Assembly: GCA_016584305.1 (NCBI GenBank)
Contig: JACEEZ010021700.1
Location: 1-64,000 of the forward strand
Direction of reading: 5' to 3'
Length of the DNA: 64,000 bases
DNA from: Chionoecetes opilio
Lineage: Eukaryota; Arthropoda; Malacostraca; Decapoda; Majidae
Part shown: positions 34,586-46,169 of the stretch, piece after piece
Layout of the letters: each line of letters opens with the position of its first letter
Numbering within the stretch: position 1 is the first letter of the stretch
Notes under the pieces: model-generated
Databases searched by the model: none
Told to the model about the DNA's origin: nothing
The model's input: only the letters and a program-made list of their open reading frames with translations
Translations under genes and position numbers: made by a program

Positions 34586-35130
34586 AAACTTAAAAAATAG
34601 AAATATGAGCAGGGATTTTTACACAAGAAGCTTATAAGAAATTATTTCTGGCCAGGTTTGAATCGGATAACTGCAGAACTTTTTGATTGTAAACTCTTTT
34701 TGTGTGCGATTGTGAGCATTTTTCTACAATTCTCTAGGCTTATAAGCTCAGTACATATAGTCACACACAATTTATTTTAATTGCATTTTGAATGGTTACA
34801 AGTGTGCTACATTTGCAAGCATGTATTTTTTTTAATGTGTAATAAATATTTTTTTTCAACCTTATATGGAGTGATCAAATTTTGTCCAATTTTTGCTAAT
34901 TGAAGAAATAATAATTAACACAGACAGAAATCCCTGCTCCAGTCTTTGCTCCTTCTATTCCTCTTTTGAATTTAAAAGTATATTTGGGAATACCTACACA
35001 GATTTTGAAGTAGATGAAACATTGATGCGAATGTTACATTTCGAGAAAACACCATGAGAGTTACAGGTCACAAAATTGTGATGTAAATGTGGAGGTATTA
35101 CTGCAATCTTTGTGTTATATCCATAATATG
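34586..35130. other. No recognised feature (A/T-rich)
   Basis: No coding or repeat structure could be supported. Confidence 0.5.
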
Positions 35131-35322
35131 CTGTTCATCCTTCCTTGTGGGGTTGGTTGAGAAATGGGTATCTGGGGAGGGTAACTATGGTAACCCGGAT
35201 GTCACACTAGCCCTGTGTCCCGGGGTAGCGTGTTGTCGCCCACCACAGGCTCAAGGGCTAATGCCACGGAGATGAGCACCGAGGCCACACACAGCTTAGC
35301 GTAGGCCCCCATCTTTACCTTA
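35131..35322 (+). mobile_element. SINE-2, copy 1 (5'-truncated)
   Basis: Body shared with 40988-41266 and 62285-62486: GAAATGGGTATCTGGGGAGG, CACACTAGCCCTGTGTCCCG and ATGCCACGGAGATGAGCACC, ending GGCCCCCATCTTTACC. The tRNA-like head is missing. Confidence 0.75.
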
Positions 35323-35927
35323 CATAATAGGCAATGATTTGAGATACTTGGCACCTTGTCTCCCCCTATAGGCAAGGATATTATACACTCCAAGGTGTGG
35401 GTATGGAGGCCCTCTGTTCTTGAGGGGGGAGGGGTGGAATGCATTTTTTTCCGTATATAAGAGGATTGGATCGGAAAAATTACTTTACCATAGTAACCCC
35501 TGAGGCCATTGGTTCCTCTAAAATAAATATTGAAGAAACAGATAAATGTTGCCCTAGGTTGGTAAACCCCTTAAGTAATTATGAGAGATGCTGTACAGTG
35601 CTTAATTTCTGATCTCTTCATTCCTGAATGGAGCAGAGCCAACCTTGTTCTGTGCAATGCATTGGTTCACCCCTAGCAGCAGGGATGAAGGGTATTGCAT
35701 TGTTATCCCATACTGGATGTGGCGAAAATGACTCTGGCGAAGGTGTTAGCTCCGCAGTGGTTAGTCCTTGAAGGTCATTGGCAAGCCGAGTAAACACTTG
35801 GCGGAGTGGTCTTCCCTTAAGCCTTACTTAATCCCTTAGCCATGTATGGGTTAGTAAGACAACTCATTGATCTTATCTCTGTCTTATTTATTTTGATTCA
35901 GCTTGTACATATATTCACACGGTGTTA

Positions 35928-36743
35928 TCTATAATAATATAAGCGAAAGTGTGTGTGTGTGTCGCTCCAGGTGCCGCCCCCTGTGGCGGAATCCCCTCAT
36001 ATGGCACAGTTTTGGAACCGGCTCGAGCAGGGGAAGGTTTTAAGCCCATTTATGAGATAATCCGATCACTTTTTTTTTTTTTTTTTTAGCAGCCTATTAG
36101 CGAGAATTGTGAAAAAAATGTGGGTTGCGAGAATTGAGGAAACCTTGATGTAGGGTGATGGGTAATCTCTATCTATAATAATATAAGCGAAAGTGTGTGT
36201 GTGTGTGTGTGTGTGTCCGCTCCAGGTGCCGCCCCCTGTGGCGGAATCCCCTCATATGGCACGGTTTTGGAACCGGCTCGAGCAGGGGAAGGTTTTAAGC
36301 CCATTTATGAGATGATCCGAACACTTTTTCTCTTTTTTTTAGCAGCCTATTAGCGAGAATTGTGAAAAAAAGTGGGTTGTGAGAATTGAGGAAACCTTGA
36401 TGTAGGGTGATGGGTAATGGGTGAGTGAATTAGTGGGGTGATGGGTGAGTGAATGGGTGGGGGTTGAGGGAATAGAGGGGGGGTAATGGGTGTGTGGTGA
36501 TGGATAATGGGTGAATGAATGGGTGGGGGTGATGGGTAATGGGTGAGTGAATGGGTTTGGGGTGATGTGAATAGGTTGGCGTTAATACATACATTTCTAC
36601 ATCCATGATTTCAGGAAAGCTAGAAGGGGCTATCTGGAGAGTCTGTGTTTGGTGGGCCGAAGGCCCACCAAACACAGGTGGTGGGCCGAAGGCCCACCAA
36701 TAGCCCTCCGCAGGAGCTAGCCAAAAAGTCCCTATGCGGCTAG
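35928..36743. mobile_element. Candidate non-autonomous Helitron
   Basis: Two 244-bp tandem copies both begin TCTATAATAATATAAGCGAA after an A (35928, 36172). The region ends with two GGTGGGCCGAAGGCCCACC hairpins (36650-36700), a TAGCC/GGCTA stem and terminal CTAG before T (36740-36743). A TC start, CTRR end, A|T insertion and a 3' hairpin are Helitron features. No Rep/helicase. The tandem 5' end is unusual. Confidence 0.5.
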
Positions 36744-37447
36744 TATATATATATAAATGAATGACAATCATATGCTGTTTACTCAATAATAATAAATACA
36801 AAGTAATGAAAAACATACGAGATGATAAACAATTATGGACACATCAACATGGTACAGTAAAATGTGTGTTACAAAAGGTAATGGAGAATAGGAATAAATG
36901 TAATTTGAGTAATTCACAAATAAAACTATTTTCTATTTCGGGTGAGAACGGGAAGGAAAGGAAAACGGAAGGAAGGTAAACTGAATTATATTGTGTGGCT
37001 ACAAGGGGTAGTGGCTGTGTGGTGGTGGTGGTGGTGGTGCCCTGTACTCAATGTTCAGAGGGAAGGTGGGAAAGGCTGACGCTTCCCTCACTATTGTCAT
37101 GCTATTACTGTTTTCCCAGGCAGCCAAGGCAGAAGAGGAAACCTTGGGTCAAGGCTCTCCACGAGATGGTTATCCCAGCATCATTAGCAGCATCAGCAGT
37201 GAGTGTTGCCCCCTGACAGCAGGAGTCCACAACAGCCAGTAGCTGCACACTCTACATGTTTGACAGCCTGGAGCAGTGTCATGAACTTGTCAGTGCTCAC
37301 TTGGGAGAGACAGCTGTGCACACTGTGTTCAGGTGCTGTATCTTACTGAGTAGTGGTAGTAGTGTGTGCACACTGAGGCTCAAGTGATCACTGCCCCCCG
37401 AGTGTTCTGGACTGTGGGTGTGTGTTATAGGGCAGTATAGGGCCAGG

Positions 37448-38780
37448 ATGGAGGAGACCAGGAGATTTGAGTGTGATGAGTGCGGGGAATTGTTGAGCAG
37501 CAGCAGCAGGCATATCCAGCACTCCCTGTCACACCGAGGAGTGACAGTGTTCTGCTGTGAAAAGTGTGATGAAGTGTTCCTCAGTGAAAGCCAGATGCAC
37601 AAACACATGGAACGCCACAAAACCCCCGAGAGATATGAATGTGAAGTATGTGAAAGACAGTTTGACAGGAGGTCGAGTTTCAAGAACACAGGTTACTACA
37701 TTTTGGGTTTGGGGTCAAGGAATATAATTGTGATGTGTGTGGGATGGAGTTTTCATTAAGGAAGTGTTACTTGCAGCACAGGGAGGTTCACTCTAATGTG
37801 AAAAAATATAAATGTAAACTTTGTGGCCATCAGACCAAGCGCAAAGGTAACCTTTTGATACACTTGAGCCGTCACCAGCAGAAAAAGAAATACATTTGCA
37901 CTCGTTGTGGTGAAGAGTTCAGCTTCAGGAACCACCTCTTTGCTCACAAGAAGACTCATGCCAATTCCCCACAAGAGCAAGTCATCATCAAGCCACCAAA
38001 ACAGGTTGTCAAAAGTTCTGCAAAACAGGTTGTCACACCAACTAGAGGCTTGCAGCGCAAAGCCCGCAAGAAATTTGAATGTGAAATATGTGGAAGACAG
38101 TTTAGAAAGAAATTGAGTTTCGAGGACACAGGTTGCTCCATTTTGGGGTGAAGTCATATAAATGTGATGAGTGTGGGAAAGAGTTTTCATCTAGGATGTG
38201 TTTCTTGCAGCATGCCAAGGTTCACTCTGATGTGAAAGAATATGAATGTAAAATTTGTGGGTATGAGTTCAAATGGAAAAATAATTTCTATCGACATTTG
38301 CAGCGTCACAAACAGAAGCAGCAATACATGTGCACTCATTGTGGAAAAATGTTCAGCTTCAGGTCTCACCTCACTGCTCATAAGAAGACTCATGAGAATT
38401 CCCCACAAGAGGAAGTCAGCAGCTCTGAGGAAGTCATCATCGAACCCCCAAAACAGGTTGTAGACCGGCCTGACCTTCTAAAATCAACTAAAGGCTTGAT
38501 TGATTTCAAAAAATTTAGATGTAACCTATGTGGCAAAAAGTTCATCTCCAAATTTGGAGCCAGCGAACACTACAGAGTTCACTCCAATGTAAAGGAGTTT
38601 GAGTGTGTTTTGTGTGGAGCACAGTTCAAATGGCAAAGCAGCCATTTACGACACATGAAACAGCATGGCAAGCAAGTGAAAGCCCACCAGTGCCACAAGT
38701 GTGGCAAAAGCTTTGACCGCAAGAGCCATCTCCAACAGCACTTTGAAAACCACCACAAAGGAATGAAAAAGAGGTACTGA
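37448..38780 (+). pseudogene. C2H2 zinc-finger protein, cluster copy 3 (13-finger type, two frameshifts)
   Basis: Start and first two fingers match the other copies. The frame breaks twice. The first is in finger 3 near 37670-37710, where the SSFKNTG reading replaces the EFxGHRLLHFG block. The second is in finger 7 near 38108, where AAGAAATTGAG lacks a base present in copies 2 and 5. Fingers 4-6 continue in the frame at 37735-38151 and fingers 8-13 in that at 38133-38780, through HFENHHKGMKKRY. Linkers are shorter: two KQVV units, then one. Either a pseudogene or two sequencing errors. It shares the 13-finger plan with copy 2, so it probably descends from the same expanded ancestor. Confidence 0.85.
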
Positions 38781-39685
38781 TAGAGATGGTGCAGGTGTGG
38801 TGGCATTGCACTATAGAGCCACCCTAACAAACCTACAGTAGGCAGCCTGTTTATGTGCCAAGAGGCTAAGACTGAGGCTTGGCAAGCTTTTCACCAAAAC
38901 ATTCATCCCATCCAGCACCAGAGTTGTCATAACATGGATATTAGGGATCAAGTCAATGAGAGAAACTCTCAGCCCAGACACCTTATCACTGCTTATGAAC
39001 ACTGATGCCATGACCACAATGTTATGTGATAATGAGCCAGAAGATTCAGGGTTTGAGAATCTGTGCGTGTCATGTGTGGTGGTAGTACTAGTACTGCATC
39101 CTTAACCTTGCTTCTTTGTTGCACCCTCCTGAATATGTTGTGATGTATGTCCTTGCACAGATGTGTAGAGGTGAGGCTGCTTTATAGATACATGCTGGGA
39201 CAAGAGGGCGCCAAAAAGATGCTTAGGTTCTCACAGTACATTCCTTGGTGAAGCTATTTCATGCAGTGTCAGCACTTTGTTAGGTAGCACCAAGGAAGTG
39301 CCTGTGAAATGTTTTCAGAAATGAAGGTGCAGGAATAAGAAGTGACGAGGAATGTTAGGGGATGTGTTTGTAGTGTGTTCATGTGCAGATTCATCTTGGA
39401 CAGCCTCACTCCCCTCTGGAAAGCTGCTCCCCCTTGCCCTCCCTTCATGCAAGCAATGGCCACAAACACCCTCACACACTTTCCACAACTTAGCTCTTTG
39501 TTCTGCTATCACTGTTGTTGTTCTGCTAAAGAGTTTTACACAATTTATATATGTGGCTTTTTTGCACTTAAGGTTTCAATTTATAGGGACAACGTTCTTT
39601 TGGTAATGATTTGTGGTGAGGGGCTGCCGATGCAAGACAAATACTTGTACAATACTTGTATTCAGCCATAAAAATATGATGCAAG

Positions 39686-40963
39686 TGTGGTAACCATACA
39701 TGACATCAGAACGAGAAAGAAACAACGAAAATAGAGAATAGAAATGAGGAAAATAACGGAAGGAGGAAGAAATTGATAAATTCAGATGATCACAGAAACA
39801 CAACAGCTGCAGTTAGTTATCTATGACTCATAGATTATAAGACAGAGTAAGATTATCAGACACACAAGTTTATCAAGCATGCACAGATTAGTAGCTAACC
39901 ATCAGGACAGAACACTGACTATGACTCACGCAGATGCTTGATCCATTGTAGGTTGAAATGACAAAAGTAGACTCCACCTATTATGGCGTGACCTCCGTGT
40001 AAGTCACCAATGATTGTAATCCTGATTGAGCTAAAATGTGAGGACACTCCTAATGGGCGTGAGCAGATGATAATTCTCATCAAACTTGGGAGTGATCTCT
40101 CCTCAGGATAAATCTCCAGGAAGTTTTTCTTTACTTATGCCCAATCGTGCCGATATTGAGAGGCAACGATGCAACAACTTGCAACATGTGAATCTTAATC
40201 TTCTATCAACCTGTACATCAATATATTCCACCAACACATCACTCAATCCACAATCTCAGTTCACTTATCCTAGCAATAACAAATCAATCTACTTTTCATC
40301 CCAACTATCTTTGCAACAATCAGTAAATCCCACTGCTGCCACCATTTGTAGTGGTTGCAAGGTTGCACCACTTTTTGTGTTCCCTGTCAAAATCAAGGCT
40401 TCGGAGTTCAAAAGGGAACACTATTGTATTCTGAGTACTGCTTCTGCTTCAAATAACAACTTTTTTTCCATGCATTCACTATTCACAACACTTAACACTG
40501 CCTCTAAACCTCTCTACATAGTCATATTACATTCTATGATTCAACACTCCCTATAATATTCTATCCGTCGCCTCCGTGGTGCAGTGGCTAGCGTGCCTGG
40601 CTACAAATCTGCGGGCCCTGGTTCGAATCCGGGCCAGGGCAAGTCGGCGACCAGCCACCCCAGCTGTTCTTCCTTCTTTTCATTTCAACCTACAATTTAT
40701 CAAGCATCCGCGTGAGTCATAAATAGAGTCGGTGTTCTGTCCTGATGGTTAGCTACTAATCTGTGCATGCTTGATAAACTTGTGTGTCTGATAATCTTAC
40801 TCTGTCTTATAATCTATGAGTCATAGATAACTAACTGCAGCTGTTGTGTTTCTGTGATTATCTGAATTTATCAATTTCTTCCTCCTTCCGTTATTTTCCT
40901 CATTTCTCTTCTCTTGATTTTCGTTGTTTCTTTCTCGTTCCGATGTGGCGTATGGTTACCACA
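39686..40963. mobile_element. Long-arm foldback element with CAAG target duplication
   Basis: Inverted arms of about 275-283 bp (39686-39960 and 40681-40963), starting TGTGGTAACCATAC and ending GTATGGTTACCACA. CAAG flanks both sides (39682-39685, 40964-40967). It interrupts the conserved 3' flank of unit 3 (ATGATGCAAG|...). Its 720-bp core holds a 156-codon ORF (40086-40556), rich in S, N and T, with no recognised domain, and a SINE-2 head. Confidence 0.85.
40568..40665 (+). mobile_element. SINE-2 head, copy 2 (tRNA-like)
   Basis: GCCTCCGTGGTGCAGTGGCT contains an A box (TGGTGCAGTGG); GGTTCGAATCC is a perfect B box. The T stem folds, but the acceptor stem does not pair well, and SINE-2 sequence (AGTCGGCGACCAGCC) follows. 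It is therefore a tRNA-derived SINE head, not a tRNA gene. Confidence 0.75.
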
Positions 40964-40987
40964 CAAGGATAGTATGAATGTTTACCT

Positions 40988-41266
40988 GCCTCTGTGGTGG
41001 AGTAGCTAGCGCGCCTAGCTACAAATACGCAGGCCTGGGTTCCATTCCTGGTCAGGACAGTCGGTGGAAGCCCTCCCTGCTGTTCATCCTTCCTTTTAGG
41101 GCTGGTCAATAAATGGGTACCTGGGGAAGGCGACTGGTAACTTTTATGTCACACTAGCCCTGTGTTCCGGGGTAGGGGTTGTCACCCACCACAGGCTCAA
41201 GGGTTAATGCCACGGAGATGAGCACCGAGGCCAGGCGCAGCACAGCGTTGGCCCCCATCTTTACCT
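40988..41266 (+). mobile_element. SINE-2, copy 3 (near full length)
   Basis: Head GCCTCTGTGGTGGAGTAGCT with a degenerate B box (GGTTCCATTCC), then body GGGTACCTGGGGAAGGCGAC to GGCCCCCATCTTTACC. It lies immediately outside the foldback element. Confidence 0.8.
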
Positions 41267-41478
41267 ATAAGTATATTACTTTTAGGATTGTGAGAAAATC
41301 AAATTTATGTCTGTAGGGTTCATTATCACGTGTTTGACATTATCTCTCAAGTCTTCAATAAATTGATGGAAGCACTACATTGGTTTCCTTTGTGGCTCTG
41401 AAGCACTGAGTCCTTCCTCAAGTGGTGGTAACTTGACCACAAGTAAGGCAGAGAGGTGGCTGAGTGGTTGTGGCATGA

Positions 41479-42063
41479 GTGACCAACAGCCCAGCTTACA
41501 TACTGATGGTGTTGACTTGGCTGATATTTGGTCAACACTCAGCACCAGAAACTAGAGACTTACAAGTAGTACAAGCTACTAAAACAAGTGTTACTTTGGG
41601 TAACTTCCAACTGCTTGCTCTCTACAGGGGCCTTATCCGCCCATGTATGGAGTATGTCTCACGTGTTTGGGGGGCATCCACTCATACAGCTCTCCTAAAC
41701 AGGGTTGAGTCAAAAGCTTTTCGTCTCATCAACTCCTCTCCTCTGACTGACTGTCTTCAATCTTTAAATCACCGCCACAATGTTGCTTCTCTTGCTCTCT
41801 TCTACCGTTATTTTCATGCTCACTGCTCTTCTGAACTTGCTAACTGCATGCCTCCCCCCCTCCCGCGGCCTCGCTGCACACGACTTTCTATTCATTCTCA
41901 TCCCTATTCTGTCCATCTTCCTAATGCGAGAGTTAATCAGTATCTTTACTCTTGCATCCCTTTCACTGGTAAACTCTGGAACTCTCTTCCTGTTTCTATT
42001 TTTCCACCTTCCTACAACTTAGATCTTTTCAAGAGAGGAGTAACAAGACACCTCCCGAACTAA
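41479..42063 (+). pseudogene. Chimeric ORF: unit-associated ORF fused to LINE C-terminus
   Basis: The first 42 codons are the MTNSPAYILMVLTWLIF segment of the zinc-finger unit. At about 41607 the frame passes into a jockey-like LINE C-terminus (ALYRGLIRPCMEYVSRVWGA, RVESKAFRLINS, GKLWNSLPVSIFPP) and ends RHLPN. The fusion arises from an in-frame 5'-truncated LINE insertion. Expression is not implied. Confidence 0.7.
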
Positions 42064-42196
42064 ACTGGCCCACCCTTCTTTTTTTATTCACTTACTGTCT
42101 TCTTTATACTAGGGACTGGCAACTAAGCGGGCTTTTTGTTACATCTTTTTTGTGCCCTTGGCCAGTCCTTTGTGATAAAGAAAATATATAAAAAAC
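41607..42196 (+). mobile_element. 5'-truncated jockey-like LINE insertion (unit 4)
   Basis: Units 2 and 5 read GGGTAACTGGTCAACACC; unit 4 has 590 extra bp after GGGTAACT, returning at AACTGGTCAACACC. The insert codes the LINE C-terminus and ends in A-rich AAAATATATAAAAAACT. AACT is duplicated. Confidence 0.85.
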
Positions 42197-42339
42197 TGGT
42201 CAACACCTCGCCATCTTGTGTCCAGTGGCACCTCCTACGCTCTATTTCCTCTGCACCTTCATCTCTAGTTTCCTTTCTGACTGATCATTTGCTGCTGTTG
42301 TAGATGGTCATTGTTCTTCCTCTAAGTCTATCTATAGTG

Positions 42340-42545
42340 GTGTTCCACAGGGCTCTGTCCTATCACCCACTCTCTTTCTGTTATTCATTAATGATCTTGT
42401 AACTTGGCCTTCCCCCTTTTATGCTGATGCCCTGCATCTTTCAGCGTCATTTATGAGAGTCCCCTCTGCAGGATTTCAGTCCTTCAAAGAGAGCTGCTGT
42501 AGTGCCTCATTGGTGATCTTTCTTTAATTCCTGAATGGAACAGAG
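42340..42545 (+). mobile_element. LINE RT fragment (unit 4)
   Basis: GVPQGSVLSPTLFLLFINDL is encoded here and continues into degenerate sequence ending just before the zinc-finger leader. Confidence 0.75.
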
Positions 42546-43039
42546 CAAAGGTTGTTATGTTCAATGCATTGGTTCCCCCATAGCAGCAGGGATGAAGGGG
42601 TAGTGGCTGTGTGGTGGTGGTGGTGGTGGTGCCCTGTACTCAATGTTCAGAGGGAAGGTGGGAAAGGCTGACGCTTCCCTCACTATTGTCATGCTATTAC
42701 TGTTTTCCCAGGCAGCCAAGGCAGAAGAGGAAACCTTGGGTCAAGGCTCTGCACGAGATGGTTATCCCAGCATCATTAGCAGCATCAGCAGTGAGTGTTG
42801 CCCCCTGACAGCAGGAGTCCACAACAGCCAGTAGCTGCACACTCTACATGTTTGACAGCCTGGAGCAGTGTCATGAACTTGTCAGTGCTCACTTGGGAGA
42901 GACAGCTGTGCACACTGTGTTCAGGTGCTGTATCTTACTGAGTAGTGGTAGTAGTGTGTGCACACTGAGGCTCAAGTGATCACTGCCCCCCGAGTGTTCT
43001 GGACTGTGGGTGTGTGTTATAGGGCAGTATAGGGCCAGG

Positions 43040-44011
43040 ATGGAGGAGACCAGGAGATTTGAGTGTGATGAGTGCGGGGAATTGTTGAGCAGCAGCAGCA
43101 GGCATATCCAGCACTCCCTGTCACACCGAGGAGTGACAGTGTTCTGCTGTGAAAAGTGTGATGAAGTGTTCCTCAGTGAAAGCCAGATGCACAAACACAT
43201 GGAACGGCACAAAACTCCCAAGAAATTTGAATGTGAAGTATGTGGAAGACAGTTTAGCAGGAAAGTTGAGTTTGTAGGACACAGATTACTCCATTTTGGG
43301 GTGAAGGCATTTACATGTGATGTGTGTGGGAAAGGGTTTTCATCAAGGATGTGTTATTTAAAGCATGGCAAGGTTCACTCTGATGTGAATGATTATGAAT
43401 GTAAACTCTGTGGCCATCAGTTCAAATGGAGAAGCAACTTCTTTCGACATTTGGAGCGTCACAAACAGAAAAAGAAATACATTTGCACTCATTGTGGTGA
43501 AGAGTTCAGCTTCAGGTTTCACCTCTCTGCTCACAAGAAGACTCATGAGAATTCCCCACAAGAGGAAGTCAGCAGCTCTGAGCAAGCCATCACTGAACCC
43601 CCAAAACAGGTTGTCAAAAGTTCTACTAAACAGGTTGTCAAAAGTTCTACAAAACAGGTTGTCAAAAGTTCTACAAAGCAGGTTGTCAAAAGTTCTACAA
43701 AACAGGTTGTCACATCAGCTGAAGGTTTGATTGATTTCAAGAAATTTAGATGTAACCTGTGTGGTAAAAAGTTCAACTCCAAAATTGGAGCCAGGGAACA
43801 TTATATAGTTCACTCCAATGTAAAGGAGTTTGAGTGTGTTTTGTGTGGAGCACAGTTCAAATGGCAAAGGAATCATAAACGACACATGAAAAAGCATGGC
43901 AAGCAAGTGAAAGCCCACCAGTGCCACAAGTGTGGCAAAAGCTATGACCGCAAGAGCCATCTCAAGCGGCACTTTGAAAACCACCACAAAGGAATGAAAA
44001 AGAGGTACTGA
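43040..44011 (+). CDS. C2H2 zinc-finger protein, cluster copy 4 (323 aa, 9 fingers)
   Basis: ATG 43040 (CCAGGATGG), MEETRRFECDEC start and KGMKKRY end as in copy 1. Nine intact fingers; the middle four differ from copy 1 (FECEVCGRQFSRKVEF, FTCDVCGKGFSSRMCY, YECKLCGHQFKWRSNF, YICTHCGEEFSFRFHL). The linker has five KQVVKSST-type repeats, against three in copies 1 and 5, accounting for most of the length difference. Putative 5' acceptor at 42711. Single uninterrupted ORF. Confidence 0.92.
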   Translation: MEETRRFECDECGELLSSSSRHIQHSLSHRGVTVFCCEKCDEVFLSESQMHKHMERHKTPKKFECEVCGRQFSRKVEFVGHRLLHFGVKAFTCDVCGKGFSSRMCYLKHGKVHSDVNDYECKLCGHQFKWRSNFFRHLERHKQKKKYICTHCGEEFSFRFHLSAHKKTHENSPQEEVSSSEQAITEPPKQVVKSSTKQVVKSSTKQVVKSSTKQVVKSSTKQVVTSAEGLIDFKKFRCNLCGKKFNSKIGAREHYIVHSNVKEFECVLCGAQFKWQRNHKRHMKKHGKQVKAHQCHKCGKSYDRKSHLKRHFENHHKGMKKRY

Positions 44012-44695
44012 TAGAGATGGTGCAGGTGTGGTGGCATTGCACTATAGAGCCACCCTAACAAACCTACAGTAGGCAGCCTGTTTATGTGCCAAGAGGCTAA
44101 GACTGAGGCTTGGCAAGCTTTTCACCAAAACATTCATCCCATCCAGCACCAGAGTTGTCATAACATGGATATTAGGGATCAAGTCAATGAGAGAAACTCT
44201 CAGCCCAGACACCTTATCACTGCTTATGAACACTGATGCCATGACCACAATGTTATGTGATAATGAGCCAGAAGATTCAGGGTTTGAGAATCTGTGCGTG
44301 TCATGTGTGGTGGTAGTACTAGTACTGCATCCTTAACCTTGCTTCTTTGTTGCACCCTCCTGAATATGTTGTGATGTATGTCCTTGCACAGATGTGTAGA
44401 GGTGAGGCTGCTTTATAGATACATGCTGGGACAAGAGGGCGCCAAAAAGATGCTTAGGTTCTCACAGTACATTCCTTGGTGAAGCTATTTCATGCAGTGT
44501 CAGCACTTTGTTAGGTAGCACCAAGGAAGTGCCTGTGAAATGTTTTCAGAAATGAAGGTGCAGGAATAAGAAGTGACGAGGAATGTTAGGGGATGTGTTT
44601 GTAGTGTGTTCATGTGCAGATTCATCTTGGACAGCCTCACTCCCCTCTGGAGAGCTGCTCCCCCTTGCCCTCCCTTCATGCAAGCAATGGCCATG

Positions 44696-44966
44696 GTGTA
44701 ACTATCACAAGATACTGCAGCTGTGGAGCGTTCAGTAGTGTTGCTCTGCACCTCTCCTCTGTCCAATGCCATGCAAGGCTCTCTCCTTTCTTTTCCTTCA
44801 GCATGTCCAAAAGGTATATCTTTTTGGGGCAGGCAGTGGTGTGTGGTTGCAGAAATATGTTCTCCTGTGTCGAGTTTTGTTCAATGTATTGATCGTTTGT
44901 TTGCATAAGCCAATGTTCAGAAACTACATGCGTGCGGTGAGTGCTTTAGCATCTACCACGTTCTAG
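44696..44966. other. Divergent 3' flank in unit 4
   Basis: After GCAAGCAATGGCCA, units 1-3 continue CAAACACCCTCACACAC but unit 4 switches to unrelated sequence (TGGTGTAACTATCACAAGAT) until the shared TTCTAGTATTTAGCTATGAA. Unit 5 shows the same right end at 47958, so units 4 and 5 share a boundary. Confidence 0.7.
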
Positions 44967-45474
44967 TATTTAGCTATGAAAATATGATGCAAGCATAATA
45001 AGTATAATACTTTTAGGATTGTGAGAAAACCAGATTTATGTCTGTAGGGTTCATTATCACGTGTTTGACATTATCTCTCAAGTCTTCAATAAATTGATGG
45101 AAGCACTACATTGGTTTCCTTTGTGGCTCTGAAGCACTGAGTCCTTCCTCAAGTGGTGGTAACTTGACCACAAGTAAGGCAGAGAGGTGGCTGAGTGGTT
45201 GTGGCATGAGTGACCAACAGCCGAGCTTACATACTGCTGGTGTTGACTTGGCTGATATTTGGTCAACACTCAGCAGCAGAAACTAGAGACTTACAAGTAG
45301 TACAAGCTACTGAAACAAGTGTTACTTTGGGTAACTGGTCAACACCTCGCCATCTTGTGTCCAGTGGCACCTCCTACGCTCTATTTCCTCTGCACCTTCA
45401 TCTCTAGTTTCCTTTCTGACTGATCATTTGCTGCTGTTGTAGATGGTCATTGTTCTTCCTCTAAGTCTATCTAT

Positions 45475-45680
45475 AGTGGTGTTCCACAGGGCTCTGTCCT
45501 ATCACCCACTCTCTTTCTGTTATTCATTAATGATCTTGTAACTTTGCCTTCCCCCTTTTATGCTGATGCCCTGCATCTTTCAGCGTCATTTATGAGAGTC
45601 CCCTCTGCAGGATTTCAGTCCTTCAAAGAGAGCTGCTGTAGTGCCTCATTGGTGATCTTTCTTTAATTCCTGAATGGAAC
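45475..45680 (+). mobile_element. LINE RT fragment (unit 5)
   Basis: Same GVPQGSVLSPTLFLLFINDL block as in units 2 and 4, about 120 bp before the zinc-finger leader region. Confidence 0.75.
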
Positions 45681-46169
45681 AGAGCAAAGGTTGTTATGTT
45701 CAATGCATTGGTTCCCCCATAGCAGCAGGGATGAAGGGGTAGTGGCTGTGTGGTGGTGGTGCCCTGTACTCAATGTTCAGAGGGAAGGTGGGAAAGGCTG
45801 ACGCTTCCCTCACTATTGTCATGCTATTACTGTTTTCCCAGGCAGCCAAGGCAGAAGAGGAAACCTTGGGTCAAGGCTCTGCACGAGATGGTTATCCCAG
45901 CATCATTAGCAGCATCAGCAGTGAGTGTTGCCCCCTGACAGCAGGAGTCCACAACAGCCAGTAGCTGCACACTCTACATGTTTGACAGCCTGGAGCAGTG
46001 TCATGAACTTGTCAGTGCTCACTTGGGAGAGACAGCTGTGCACACTGTGTTCAGGTGCTGTATCTTACTGAGTAGTGGTAGTAGTGTGTGCACACTGAGG
46101 CTCAAGTGATCACTGCCCCCCGAGTGTTCTGGACTGTGGGTGTGTGTTATAGGGCAGTATAGGGCCAGG

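Noticed and set aside
40086..40556. Host gene in the foldback core
   Set aside because: Low-complexity composition, no recognised domain, enclosed by transposon arms; kept only as a curiosity.
40568..40640. Functional tRNA gene
   Set aside because: Good A and B boxes and T stem, but poor acceptor-stem pairing, and SINE-2 body follows directly.
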